Source of the DNA: Eutreptiella sp. 'Long Island Sound 2002'
Lineage: Eukaryota; Euglenozoa; Euglenophyceae; Eutreptiales; Eutreptiaceae
Reading direction: 5' to 3'
DNA length: 64,000 bases
Assembly (NCBI GenBank): GCA_964036045.1
Contig: OZ038384.1
Span: 44,579,704 to 44,643,703 of the forward strand
The notes under the pieces: generated by a model
Databases searched by the model: none
What the model was told of the DNA's origin: nothing
What the model saw: only the letters and a program-made list of their open reading frames with translations
In this document: piece after piece, positions 1 to 11,390 of the stretch
Position numbering within the stretch: position 1 is the first letter of the stretch
Layout of the letters: each line of letters opens with the position of its first letter
Made by a program: the position numbers and the translations under genes

Positions 1-242
1 TTTCTACAACTTTTGCTTCCATGTACAAACATGTCGTCACCTGGACGGGGGTATGTGTATACTTTTTGAAATCTGCAAGAAAAACGCCATTTCAGAAATG
101 TATGGGTTGGGGGAGGGGAGGGTTGCCATTTCAGCGTAGCACAACACATTGGACGTGTACACAAACATGGTACTGCACCGTTCATCCATTTTTCTTCAGA
201 ATCAGAATATTTCGTTTGATGACCCCTTTTGATGGTGTACTT
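1..242. other. Unassigned flank
   Basis: No gene or repeat recognised. It ends where the GGGTGGGCC-type terminus of the first DNA transposon begins. Confidence 0.5.
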
Positions 243-474
243 CAAGGGTGGGCCATCTCCTTGGTTTGGGTACGCGACCCCCCCCCCCCCCTCCCTCCCT
301 GCCCTCCGGGCCCACTTAGTTACCAAGGGTCAATAGCTACCGGCCATACATATGGTGGCGCCGAAGGCGCCCCAAAATTTTTTTCATTCCCCTTGCCAAC
401 GTACCATCCCTCCCCGCCCAGGCGGTGGAGCACCCCAACGCTATACTTGAACCCAACCTTGACTCTAACACCCA

Positions 475-545
475 CCCCAACCCTCAGCCTGCTCCTAACC
501 CTACACCTAACCCTACCCATGACCCTAACCCTAATCAAGACTGAA
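475..545 (+). repeat. Degenerate CCCTAA (telomere-like) tract
   Basis: Runs of CCCTAA and close variants (CTCCTAACCCTACACCTAACCC) lie just left of the first 1.1-kb unit. Similar tracts occur at 1625-1645, 2788-2822, 11636-11680 and 12818-12870, always at the borders of the 1.1-kb units. They are part of the element and do not indicate a chromosome end. Confidence 0.65.
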
Positions 546-552
546 TATTGGG

Positions 553-1514
553 ACCGAGCTGGTGGGGGAGGGAACATTAGCTATGACTGGTGAGGGACAT
601 CAACAATGATTCACACATTGATGGCTCTTGACAAAGTGAAATCAGCTTGCAAGTGAACCCCATCACCACGAGGCCCACTTTCAAGGCTTTTTGGACTTCT
701 GAGGGGCCAAAATGCCCCAAAATGGGCTCAAAATGGGCTCAAAAATTGGCTCATTTCACCCATTTGTGCACCCCAAATGGTCTAGGATGAGGTTTGGAAA
801 AATGCGTTTTTAACCCATTTTTGGTCCCAAAACAGCGCATCTTCAAGGCATTTTGGGATTTTCGGAGGACCAAAATGGGCTACCACAAGCTCAAAACGGT
901 CCAAAAACACTTGTTTTAGCGTCTCATATGGTCTAGGAGCATTTTTGAGAAAAGTCATCTTTTTGCCCCTACTGGACCGTGTTGACCCATTTGGGCACCC
1001 ACATGTTTTGGCTTGAGCCTGCAGCTTGCCGCAGCCTAGTGGGCCTAGGTATTGGGGTCTAGGCGTTGGTTTGGGCAATTTTGAGGGTTGGAAACCACAA
1101 AAGTGGGGGGTTGCGGGTGGAGTAGGTGCCCTCTGAATCGCATTTTGAGCCATGTAGCCAAAGATATGGCCTATTCTTGGTTTGTGGCTGTCGGCATTAG
1201 GAGCTCTTGGGGGCCTTTTTGGGCTGTTTCCGGGACATATCATGGAGTTAGAGGGCCGCAAAGAGCTCGTTGACACGGGGAAGTCAAGCCGCACGTGGAG
1301 TGCACGCACCGTTTCCCTTCGTTTGGCCGTTTTGCATGTGTTCTAGGGCTCTTTAGGCCCAAAAATGGCTGTTTTTGGCCCTAAACTGCAGTTTTTGAAA
1401 CTGAGGTCCGCCACTTGCGAATCCCGTTCCCGGCCGCCACAGGTATCATCCACCAAAATTTCACCCGAATCCAAAGCACCACGACGGAGTTCTGATTTTT
1501 TCCCATTTCGCGCG

Positions 1515-1553
<39 letters not shown>

Positions 1554-1624
1554 GCTAAACCTGGCAGGTCCACCCTAGACACTAAAAAGGGTTATAAAAC
1601 CAAGACTGGTTCCACCAGCTCGGT
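553..1624 (+). repeat. 1.1-kb unit 1 with 13-bp inverted ends
   Basis: It begins ACCGAGCTGGTGG (553-565) and ends CCACCAGCTCGGT (1612-1624), which are exact reverse complements. The interior includes short AAAATGGGCTC-type repeats, a (TTGC)n microsatellite at about 1520-1553, and a conserved stretch near 1100-1190. The unit recurs at 1657-2787 and 11695-12817, with a diverged relative at 47340-48390. It could be a nested MITE or an internal tandem module of the larger transposon. No protein is recognisable. Confidence 0.7.
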
Positions 1625-1656
1625 GACCCTAACCCTAATCAAGACTGAATATTGGG

Positions 1657-2787
1657 ACCGAGCTGGTGGGGGAGGGAACATTAGATATGAATGGTGAGGG
1701 ACACCAATGAGTTACACATTGAAGGCCGTTGACAGGGTGGAATCAGCTTGCAAGTGATCCCCTTCACCACAAGGCCCACTTTCAAGGCTTTTGTGGACTT
1801 GTGAGGGGCCAAAATGCCCCAAAATGGGCTCAAAATAGGCTCATTTCACCCGTTTGTGCACCCCAAATGGTCTAGGATGAGGTTTGGAAAAATGCGTTTT
1901 TGACCCATTTTTGACCCATTTTTGGTCCCAAAACAGCGCATCTTCAAGGCATTTTGGGATTTTCGGAGGACCAAAATGGGCCACCCCAAGCTCAAAACAG
2001 TCCAAAAACACTTGTTTTAGCATCACACATGGTCTAGGATCATTTTTGAGAAAAGTCATTTTTCTGCCCCTATTGGACCCTATTGACCCATTTGGGCACC
2101 CACCTGTTTGGGCTTGAGCTTGCAGCTTGCCGCAGCCTACTGGGCTTGGGTACGGGTGTCTAGGCGTCCATTTGGGCAATTTTGAGGGGTGGAAACCACA
2201 AAACGAGGGGGGTTGCGGGTGGATTAGGTGCCCTCGGAATCGCGTTTTGAGCCATGTAGCCAAAGATATGGCCTATTCTTGGTTTGTGGCTGTCGCCAGC
2301 CAATCTGCACAAAATTTGGGGCTTGTGGGGGCCTTTTTGGGCCGTTTCCGGGACATATGGTGGAGTCAGAGGGCCGCAAATGGCTCGTTGACACAAGAAA
2401 GTCAAGCCGCACATGGAGTGCACCCACCCTTTCCCTTTCCTTGGCCGTTTTGAATGGGTTCTAGGGCTCTTTTGGCCCAAAAATGGCTGTTTTTGGCCCT
2501 AAATTGCAGTTTTTGAAACTGAGGTCCGCCACTTGCGACACCCATTCCCGGCCGCCACCGTTGAGTTTCTGGCTCATACTTTGTGTGGTTGTCCCTCACT
2601 CCAATAGGTATCATCCACCAAAATTTCAGCCGAATGTGAAGCACCACGACGGATGTCTGATTTTCCCCCATTTCGCGCGTGCTGCTTGTTGCTGCTTGCT
2701 GCTTGTTGCTGCTGCTGCTAAACCTGGTAGGTCCACCCTAGACCCTAAAAAGGGTTATAAAACCAAGACTGGTTCCACCAGCTCGGT
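1657..2787 (+). repeat. 1.1-kb unit 2 with 13-bp inverted ends
   Basis: Tandem neighbour of unit 1, with the same inverted ends at 1657-1669 and 2775-2787. The 32-33 bases before each unit (GACCCTAACCCTAATC... to ATTGGG) are the same before units 1 and 2, so the true tandem period is about 1.1 kb including this CCCTAA-bearing linker. Confidence 0.7.
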
Positions 2788-3632
2788 GACCCTAACCCTA
2801 GCCCTAACGCTAGCCCTAGCTCTCACCCCAGAGGGAGGGCAAGGGGAGGTAACGGGAGCCTGTGCCCCCCCCCTCCACCCCAAATTGCCCCACCTGAACC
2901 CCCCCCAACCGACCCTCCCGACCCCCCCCCATCGCCCCTCCCTGAACCCCCGCGGTGGTACCGGGGCGAGGGTAGGCCGTGATGCAGCAGCCACACCAGA
3001 GGAGCAACAGTACGCCGGGTGCACCAGCGGCGGTACGTGCGCAGCGGCCCGGGTGCAGCTATGCAACACTCCCATAGTCCCACAATTGGTAACGGGGCGG
3101 GGGTTGGCAGCAGAGGCGCAACAGCCACCGTACCCTCCACCTTGTGCTGATGTGCACAGGGGTGGAGGCCCAATCCTTCCACCCAGTACTGGCGTGCACA
3201 AGGCCGGAGCACGTCCCTCCACCCTAAGCTGACTGCACAAGGGGGGTGGCCATACCCCCCACCCTCTGCTGACGCGCACGGGGCCCCACCGAGGCCTCCG
3301 CCCCCCCCCTCCCCTCCCTCCTCCCCTGCCCGCCCCCCCCCCTCCACACCCGGCCTGTGGCATGGCGACAGGCCTGCCCCCCCCCCCCCCAGCCCGCGGA
3401 CGCGGCCGGGTGTGCATGGCATGCATGGCCGGCCGATATGCAGAGTCGTCGGGACAGCCATCGAGCGCCTCCCAGGCGGCCTGTGAGCCTCAAGGTCGGC
3501 CCTCAAATCAAATCAAATCAAATCCCTCCCTGTACCCCCCCCTCCAATGCCCCCCCCCCCCCCAAGGGGCCTTCGCCCCACTTCTACTGGGGGGGAGTCG
3601 CGTACAAAAGCGAGGAGACGGCCCACTTCTCA

Positions 3633-4560
3633 TAATTGTTTTATTTCACGTTTTTCTCCACCTCAACGTCAATGCACGTGGCCAAAAATTTAGGTTGCGA
3701 AGCCTTGGTGGGGTGTGTCTTTCGATCTCAAAACCGGGCAGCAAAAGCGGTGGCCTCAGCGGTCGTCAGAATGGCATGCTCCTTGTGGGAGCATTCGGTT
3801 GGCTGTGAGTGGGAGTTACGGGGCTTCTTGCCTAGCTACCAGGCTCATGCCGAATCACTTGCACCCACTCTGCACCCCAGAGCGAGCCCTTTTGCGCGCC
3901 AACGGCTGTTGTGGTGCATCTGGGGAAGCAACAGCCCGTGGCGTGAATTTGTATGAAGACATGGTAGCTGCCTGTTAAAATTACGAGGCAGCAATCAACA
4001 CATGCACGGTCCAAAACAGACAAAAATCTCAAACATGTCGTCAGTACAGCATGCAGACCTAGGGTGTTCCAAGTAGCCCTTTTCAAGGGCTTTCCGAATA
4101 TACCCCACATACCCCTACCTCGGAACACTCAGTGGGCACAAATGAGGCAACAATGGCACCGACCCCCCCCGAAACCCAGAAAGTTGGCATAATCGGCAAC
4201 GTCCCCCAGAGATGTATGAATACATCTCAAATGAAGAACCTGGGTATGTATATTATTCCCCACAGGGCCGAACCCTGGCCTCCACCCCAGTGTGGCCACA
4301 ACAAGGGAAGGTTACTGGGCTGAGTAACAGTTTCAAACCCCGAACCCTCAAAGGGGAAGCCCCTAAGGTGTAGCCACCACCAACACGGGCATGTACCCTT
4401 TGGGTAACATGAACCACACCACCAGCATGCTACGGTAATAACCATAATCTAATGCTATACTTTGCAATAACGGTATGGTCCCCCCCCCCCCCGGGTCTTG
4501 TTGTCACAGCCGCGTGAGACAGGGTGAGGAAAGGGCCAGCGAGCCACATGCAGTGGTGTA
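3633..4560. other. Unassigned region
   Basis: No supported gene. It follows the right end of the first transposon. Open frames up to 106 codons exist on both strands without recognisable domains. Confidence 0.4.
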
Positions 4561-4565
4561 TGTTG

Positions 4566-4875
4566 TAAATCGTGTAATTTTTTGGGGGTAAACGCGTGTA
4601 ACAAAAAAGTCATCTAGTCGCGTAATTTTTTTTTGCCGTAAGTCGTGTAAGCCCGTCACATGCATTACCGCAAAAGAAACTTACACGACTAGACGATTTT
4701 TTTGTACACGGGTTTACCGCAAAAAAAAAGTTACACGACTAGACGATTTTTTTGTCACACGCATTTACCGCAAAAAAAACTGCACAACTTATCGCAAAAA
4801 AAATTACACGATGTGACGATTTTTTCCTACACGCGTTTACCGCAAAAATAAAAATTGCACGACCTCACCGCAAGG
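4566..4875. repeat. AT-rich inverted and tandem repeat
   Basis: The unit is roughly TTACACGACTAGACGA-T(n)-GTACACGCGTTTACCGC-A(n). It occurs in reverse orientation at about 4566-4652 and then several times forward from about 4668 to 4875. The head-to-head arrangement makes an imperfect palindrome with arms of about 65-70 bases centred near 4660. No coding content. Confidence 0.65.
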
Positions 4876-5109
4876 AAACAATTACCAATTTTACTGAAAA
4901 TGCATGTCTCTAGGCAATGTGCCCACCTTTGGGCCACTTGTGACTTTTTCCCCGCGCTTGGTGTTGGGGACCCCCGAGAATGCAGGGGTGACATAGCACT
5001 TCCGCCCTCTTTCGGGCCCCCGAGAAGGCAGGGGTGAGGTAGCCACTTCTGATTTTGTCCCCCTTTGCAGGGCGGTCCTTAGGGACCCAGATTTTTTTTG
5101 GTTATGGTT
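4876..5109. other. Unassigned spacer
   Basis: Nothing recognisable between the palindromic repeat and the 48-bp minisatellite. Confidence 0.4.
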
Positions 5110-8100
5110 AGCTTAGGGACTCACAATCCACGCTTTGTTGTGTGGCCCCTAGAGTTGGGGTTGGGGACTCACAATCCACGCTTTGTTGCGTGACCCCTCG
5201 AGTTGGGGTTAGGGACTCACAATGCAAGCTTTGTTGCGTGGCCCCTCGATTTGGGGTTAGGGACTCACAATCCACACTTTGTGGTGTGGCCCCTTGAGTT
5301 GGGGCTAGGGGCTCACACTCCACGCTTTGTTGTGTGGCCCCTTGAGTCGTGGTTAGGGACTCTCAATCCACGCCTTGTTGCGTGGCCCTCGAGTTGGGGT
5401 TAGGGACTCTCAATCCACGCTTTGTTGCGTGGCCCCTAGAGTTTGGGTTAGGGACTCACAATCCATGCTTTGTTGTGTGGCCCCTTGAGTTGGGGTTAGG
5501 GATTGGCAATCCACGCTTTGTTGCGTGCCCCCTCGAGTGGGGCTTAGGGGCTCTCAATCTACGCGTTGTTGCATGGCGCCTCGAGTTGGGGTTAGGGACT
5601 CACAATCTAAGCTTTGTTGCGTGGCCCCTCGAGTTGGGGTTAGGCACTCACAATCCACGCTTTGTTGCGTGGCGCCTCGAGTTGGGGTTAGGTACTCACA
5701 CTGCACGCTTTGTTGCGTGGCGCCTTGGGTTGGGGTTGGGGACTCACACTCCACGCTTTGTTGCGTGGCCTCTTGAGTTGGGGTCAGGGACTCACATTCC
5801 ACGCTTTGTTGTGTGGCCCCTCTAGTTGGGGTTAGGGACTCACAATTCACGCTTTGTTGTGTGGCACCTCGAGTTGGGGTTAGGGACTCACAATCCACGC
5901 TTTGTTGCCTGGCCTCTTGAGTTGGGGTTAGGGACTCACACTCCACGCTTTGTTGCGTGGCCTCTTGAGTTGGGGTCAGGGACTCACATTCCACGCTTTG
6001 TTGTGTGGCCCCTCTAGTTGGGGTTAGGGACTCACAATTCACGCTTTGTTGTGTGGCACCTCGAGTTGGGGTTAGGGACTCACAATCCATGCTTTGTTGC
6101 CTGGCCTCTTGAGTTGGGGTTAGGGACTCACAATCCACGCTTTATTCTGTGGCGCCTCGAGTTGGGGCTAGGGGCTCAACATCCACGCTTTGTTGCGTGG
6201 CCCTTGGAGTTGGGGTTAGGGACTCTCAATCCATGCTTTGTTGCGTGGCCCCTCGAGTCGGGGTTAGGGACTCACAATCCACACTTTGTTGCGTGGCGCC
6301 TCGAGTTGGGGTTGGGGACTCACAATCCACGCTTTTTTGCGTGGCCCTCGAGTTGGGGTTAGGGACTCACAATCCACACTTTGTTGCGTGGCCCCTCGAT
6401 TTGGGGTTAGGGAATCACAATCCACGCTTTGTTGCGTGGCGCCTCCAGTTGGGGTTAGGGAGTCACACTCCACGTTTTGTTGTCTGGCCCCTTGAGTTAG
6501 GGTTAGGGACTCACAATCTAAGCTTTGTTGCGTGGCCCCTCGAGTTGGGGTTAGGGAGTCACAATCCAAGCTTTGTTGTGTGGCGCCTCGAGTTGGGGTT
6601 AGGGACTCTCAATCCACGTTTTGTTGTCTGGCCCCTTGAGTTGGGGTTAGGCAGTCACAATCCACGCTTTGTTGTGTGGCCCCTTGAGTTGGGTTTAGGG
6701 ACTCACAATCCACTCTTTGTTGCGTGGCGCCTCGAGTTGGGGTTAGGGACTCTCAATCCACGCTTTGTTGCGTGGCCCCTTGAGTTGGCGTTAGGACTCA
6801 CAATGCACGCTTTATTGTGTGCCCCCTAGAGTTGGGGTTAGGGACTCTCAATCCAAGCTTTGTTCTGTGGCGCCTCGAGTTGGGGTTAGGGACTCACAAT
6901 CCACACTTTGTTGCGTGGCCCCTCCAGTTGGGATTGGGGACTCACAATCCATGCTTTGTTGCGTGGCGCCTCGAGTTGGGGTTAGGGACTCACACTGCAC
7001 GCTTTGTTGCGTGGCCTCTTGAGTTGGGGTCAAGGACTCACAATTCACGCTTTGTTGCGTGGCCCCTCCAGTTGGGGTTGGGGACTCACAATCCACGCTT
7101 CGTTGCGTGGCGCCTCGAGTTGGGGTTAGGGACTCACAATTCACGCTTTGTTGTCTGCCCCTTGAGTTGGGGTTAGGCAGTCACATTCCACGCTTTGTTG
7201 TGTGGCCCCTCCAGTTGGGGTCAGGGACTCGCAATCCACGCTTTGTTGTGTGGCGCCTTGAGTTGGGGTTAGGGACCCACAATCCACGCTTTGTTGTTTG
7301 GCCCCTTGAGTTGGGGTTAGGCAGTCACATTCCACGCTTTGTTGTGTGGCCCCTCCAGTTGGGGTCAGGGACTCACAATCCACGCTTTGTTGCGTGCCTC
7401 CTTGAGTTGGGGCTAGGGACTCACAATCCACGCTTTGTTGCGTGGCCCCCTGATTTGGGGTTAGGGACTCACAATCCATGCTTTGTTGTGTGGCCCCTCC
7501 AGTTGGGGTTAGGGACTCACACTCCACGCTTTTTTGCGTGGCCCTTGAGTTGGGATTATGAACTCCTAATCCACGCCTTGTTATGTGCCCCCTCCAGTTG
7601 CGACTCTGAACTCACAATCCACGCTTGTCTTCGTGGCCCCTCGAGTTGGGGATAGCAGCTCACAATCCAAGCTTTGTTGCTTGACCCTTTGAGTTGGGGT
7701 TAGGGACTCACAATGCACGCTTTGTTGCGTGGCCCCTCCAGTTGGGGTTAGGGACTCACACTCCACGCTGGGTTGCGTGGCCCCTTGAGTTGGGGTTAGG
7801 GACTCACAATCCACGCTTTGTTACGTGGCCTCTTGAGTTGGGATTAGGGGCTCACAATCCATGCTTTGTTGCGTTGCCCCTTGAGTTGGCGTTAGGGACT
7901 CACAATCCACGCTTTGTTGCTTGGGCCTTGAAGTTGGGGTTAGGGGCTCAAAATCCACACTTTGTTGTTTGGCCCCTTGAGTTGGGGTTAGGGACTCACA
8001 ATCCACGCTTTGTTGCGTACCCCCTCGAGTGGGGCTTAGGGACTCTCAATCCACACGTTGTTGCGTGGCGCCTCGAGTTGCGGTTAGGGACTCACCATCC

Positions 8101-8127
8101 ACACTTTGTTGCGTGGCGCCTGGAGTT
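5110..8127. repeat. 48-bp minisatellite, about 63 copies
   Basis: The unit reads TAGGGACTCACAATCCACGC followed by TTTGTTGCGTGGCCCCTCGA and GTTGGGGT. Each unit holds a short inverted repeat, CCACGC-TTTGTT-GCGTGG, and a TTAGGG-like GGGGTTAGGG. The period is divisible by three, so several frames on both strands stay open for 60-226 codons as a 16-residue repeat (LGLGTHNPRFVAWPLE in one frame). Indels break every frame and there is no start or domain, so I do not call a gene. The array ends abruptly at the LINE A 5' junction. Confidence 0.9.
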
Positions 8128-8130
8128 GAA

Positions 8131-11100
8131 AGAAAGGGACACATGGGTGGGCGAGGCCTCGCCCTTCCCTTCTGACCATGGCCCGGTGGTGTGGGACGCT
8201 CGGGGAGTCCTCGATCCAGAAGACAGGCCCAAGGTGCTCCTGTGCGCCAAGTACTTCCAGGTCCGCGATCAGGGCATCACGGGGGCCTACCATACGGCCT
8301 TGGCGGCCACCCGGCAGGAGCGGGGCGCGCGACCGGAGGATTTGGCCGGACTGTAATCATACTTCCTGGCCTCTACTTTTTGGGTGTTGGAGAGTACCCA
8401 CGCCCCCCTACCCGTGCGAGTTCAGGGAGCTGCCCGGGCGCGTGGACCAGGTTCACCGACAACTCCAGGCCCACGCCAAAAGGTGGTCCAGATGATGGGA
8501 GTCTTTGGACACCCTTAAGGGTCGGCCAGACCTACGCAGCAACCTGGCGGAGGCTTGGGAAGTGGTCAACCTACAGCGGTACCTCGCACACCTCCGGTAG
8601 GTGGCCCGATTCACTCGGCCCTCCCAGGGGGCCTTCCGATGTCTATACGGGCCGACCCGCACGCCACCGGTCCAGCCGCGGTTTTCCGCCCACGTGGACG
8701 TGGCTCTGCGGACCCGAGCCAAGGTAGCCTTGGACCAAGTCCGCCAACGCCACCAGAAGGCGCTACGGGGGTTGAGGCCGGCGGATATTAGGCACATCAC
8801 GGGGTGGGTTACACCACCGAACGTGCTGGGCCTGCCTACGGCGACACCTCCTCATCTACACCGCATCCTTCAACGCACCGGCAACACAGCGCCGGCGCGG
8901 GATCGGCTGCAGTACTGGATGCTGCGGGAGATGGACGACGGCGGCCTCGACATCATGTGTGAGGATGATGAGGCATGGCCCATCCTGGACGATGTCCGAC
9001 ACGCTTTCGGATCCCCAGACCACGTCTTTCGGGATTCGGTACACTAGGTGGTGGGCTACGGCCCGGACCTGTATCTCCTGCACCGTTCCCTCGTGGAGGA
9101 CATGTGCCTCGACATGGGCGGAAAGGACAATGTTGACTACGCCATAGGGTGGTTCGATGCGGGCTCCGGGCAAGGCTGTCCTCTCTCCCCATCGGACTAC
9201 GCGCCCATGGGGGAGGTCCGCGCGAGGATGGTCTCCAAGGCCTACCCCCGGGTGCACACCCCGGCCGGCCTACTCCACATTTTGGCCTGGGCTGACGACA
9301 CGGTGTGGCTAGGAGGCTCCCCGGAGGACGCGTCCGCCATCGCTCGGGCCCTGCCCGCCGCGGAGGACGCCGTGGCCCTGGGTTCTGACGTGTCTAAGAT
9401 GCACGTGCTACGCACGTGGATGGAGGGCAGCGAATTCGGTACGGAGCACCTTCGGTCTGGATGAATGGGGTCCGGTTACCCGTAGCGTCGGAGTCGGAAT
9501 ACATCCACTCCCTGGGGCAGCACGCCCTCCCCCATACTTACCACAAAGAGGACTTCCATAACCTTATGACGGCGGCACGTCGTGCATCTGCGGTGATACC
9601 CCTCAAATCCCTGCGGGCGCAGTACCCTCTGGCCATGTATAACCCGAAGGCAAGCGGCATGGCGCGGTTTCAGGCCGGGGTCCGACCCCCCCCCCCCCCC
9701 CGGTCAGGGTGTGGCATCTGGCGGACCTCCCCGCCGTTTCCGCCCTGCGCGCGGTTGTGGGGGAGAACCTGCCGGCACATCGCCTGCTAGGGCCGGTGCA
9801 GGCGGGTCTCGCGGGCATATTGCCTTTGGGGGCCCGACATGTTGGCCACGTTCGTGCTCAACTACGCCCACCAATGGAACCACCCCAACCCCCTCACCCG
9901 CGCCTCCGCCAAGTGGGGGCTCATGTGCACCCTCTGGCGGTTTAGCCCGGACATGCCGTGCGTGCTACGGGGTCTGGCGGACTGCGACTGCCACCCCAGG
10001 GACCATGATCGTTTCCTCCGGTACACTTGGCTCATGGATATTCGGGTCTCGGCTGTCTTGGAGAGCCATCATATGGAGGTGCCCAAGCACCCCCGGAGAA
10101 CGGCGGGCACCGCCAGCGAGGCGGACGACGCCCACGCGGCCCCGGCGGCCGGCTACCGGGACTGGTCATGCACCCGCAGGGCGGGGTGGCCATCACGTTT
10201 TCGTGGACCGGAAACTCTCCCCCCGTGGCCCCGGCACATGCACTGGGCCCGGGAGCAGATCCCGATGAGGGCATTACTCTGCGAGATATTCCCGACGAGG
10301 CGGTTTTCGCACAGGACGCCTCTTGGTACCCCAACCACACAAATGGTGGTGGCTTAGTGGTGGCGGATCCGGCGACGGGGTGGAGTCAGACGTACCGTAT
10401 ACCCATCCCAGTACACGTGGAAGGATCTTACCAAGCGGAGTTGTACGTCGCTTGGGAAGTGCTGCTGGCGCAAGGGGTACATCAACACGGTCCAGTCCCG
10501 TAACCCGGGGTCCTCGCCGCTCTCTGACGACCCGCTACGTGCCTGCCGGGGGTTATTAGCCGAGGGGTTCTGTGCTCCCCAGCACCTGTACTCCCACCGC
10601 GTCGGCACCTTTCTGGATTTCCTATTGGACACGGCCGACGGAGTGGCGAAGAGACAGGCCGCGAAGGCCCAACCAGAGGTAGGCTGGATCCAGGGGCTCC
10701 AAGCGCCCCAGGTCTGTTTCACCCACAACACCGTCCAGGTGCACAACCTGGAGCGCTTGGTGGAGACCGCCGCCCGCCGCCTGTGGGGTCTCCACATGGG
10801 GGCCCCGGAGCAGGCGGTGCGCAAATCCCTGTCGGTATATCATGCCATCACGGAACGCGGTCTGATCCGTTGGGGAGCCCACCTCCGCACGATGGTGCAA
10901 CGAGCAGGTCTAGGACATGCGGGGGACACCCGCCCCTGCCCGGCTTGCCTAAGTGAGGTGGGGACCCGGCATTGGGTCTCTACTTGCCCGTGGCGGCACT
11001 TGTTTCGGCTGGCCGTGCATACCCAGTTGCACATGCACCTGGACACTTTATGCGCGCATTGGAAGCGACACGCGGTATCGGCATGGGGCGTCATAGTCCT

Positions 11101-11382
11101 GTATGGTCCGGATGCCTTTGCCCTCAGTGTGGGCTCGCCGGACGACGATGACCCTCATCCCGGACCCGGGGTCCGCACCATATACCTGGACCCTTTCGGC
11201 GATTGGGAACCCGAGGATCTGGGATATCTATATGACCCGGGGCTAGTGGTGTGGGCCGCGCAGCGCGTGCTCGCCATCGTGGTAAATTATTGGGACGCTC
11301 TGAATCGCAAGTGCGAGATGCCCGTCATCCCGGCGGTCAAAGAGGTCTACTACCGTGATGCCCACGAGCAAACGTGGGATCT
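8131..11382 (+). pseudogene. LINE A endonuclease/reverse transcriptase/RNase H pseudogene
   Basis: Several reading frames each carry a piece of one protein. SDHGPVV at 8171-8191 is the last metal-site motif of an APE-type endonuclease. GQGCPLSPSDYA near 9168-9203 is reverse transcriptase motif B, and WADDTVWLG near 9286-9312 is motif C with the catalytic ADD. Around 10310-10480, DASWYPNHTNGGGLVV followed by SYQAELYVAWE resembles an RNase H core (Asp, then Glu). CPACLSEVGTRHWVSTC near 10937-10987 is a C-x2-C-x7-H-x4-C knuckle. Frame changes or stops occur near 8356, 9047, 9464, 9800-9840, 10357 and 10503, so it cannot make one protein. The order is that of I- or Dualen-like LINEs. Confidence 0.8.
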
Positions 11383-11390
11383 GGCGACCC
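11383..11390 (+). repeat. Left 8-bp target site duplication (GGCGACCC)
   Basis: Identical to 13168-13175 on the other side of the inserted element, in the same orientation. Confidence 0.85.

Larger units (their letters stand above)
243..3632 (+). mobile_element. Non-autonomous DNA transposon, copy 1 (two internal units)
   Basis: The left end (243-280) and the right end (about 3590-3632) are imperfect inverted repeats of each other. Both carry GGGCC..TCTCC, then a G/T-rich stretch, then TACGCGAC and a poly-C/poly-G run. The same termini bound the shorter copy at 11391-13167, and the left 1.4 kb of the two copies is nearly the same sequence. No transposase is recognisable; the open frames are short, present on both strands and made of repeats. 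The outermost bases of the two ends differ here (CAAGGG versus a right end without the matching CCCGTG), and no clean target duplication is visible, so the outer limits are approximate. By comparison with copy 2 this is probably a hAT-like non-autonomous element; that class call is inference. Confidence 0.6.

Noticed and set aside
475-545. A true chromosome end
   Set aside because: The CCCTAA tracts are short, degenerate, internal and always attached to the 1.1-kb units.
5110-8127. Long open frames (60-226 codons) on both strands with LGLGTHNPRFVAWPLE-type or QQSVDCESLTPTRGAT-type repeats
   Set aside because: They follow automatically from a 48-bp (3 x 16) repeat free of stops; the frames are broken by indels, lack starts and domains, and exist equally on both strands.
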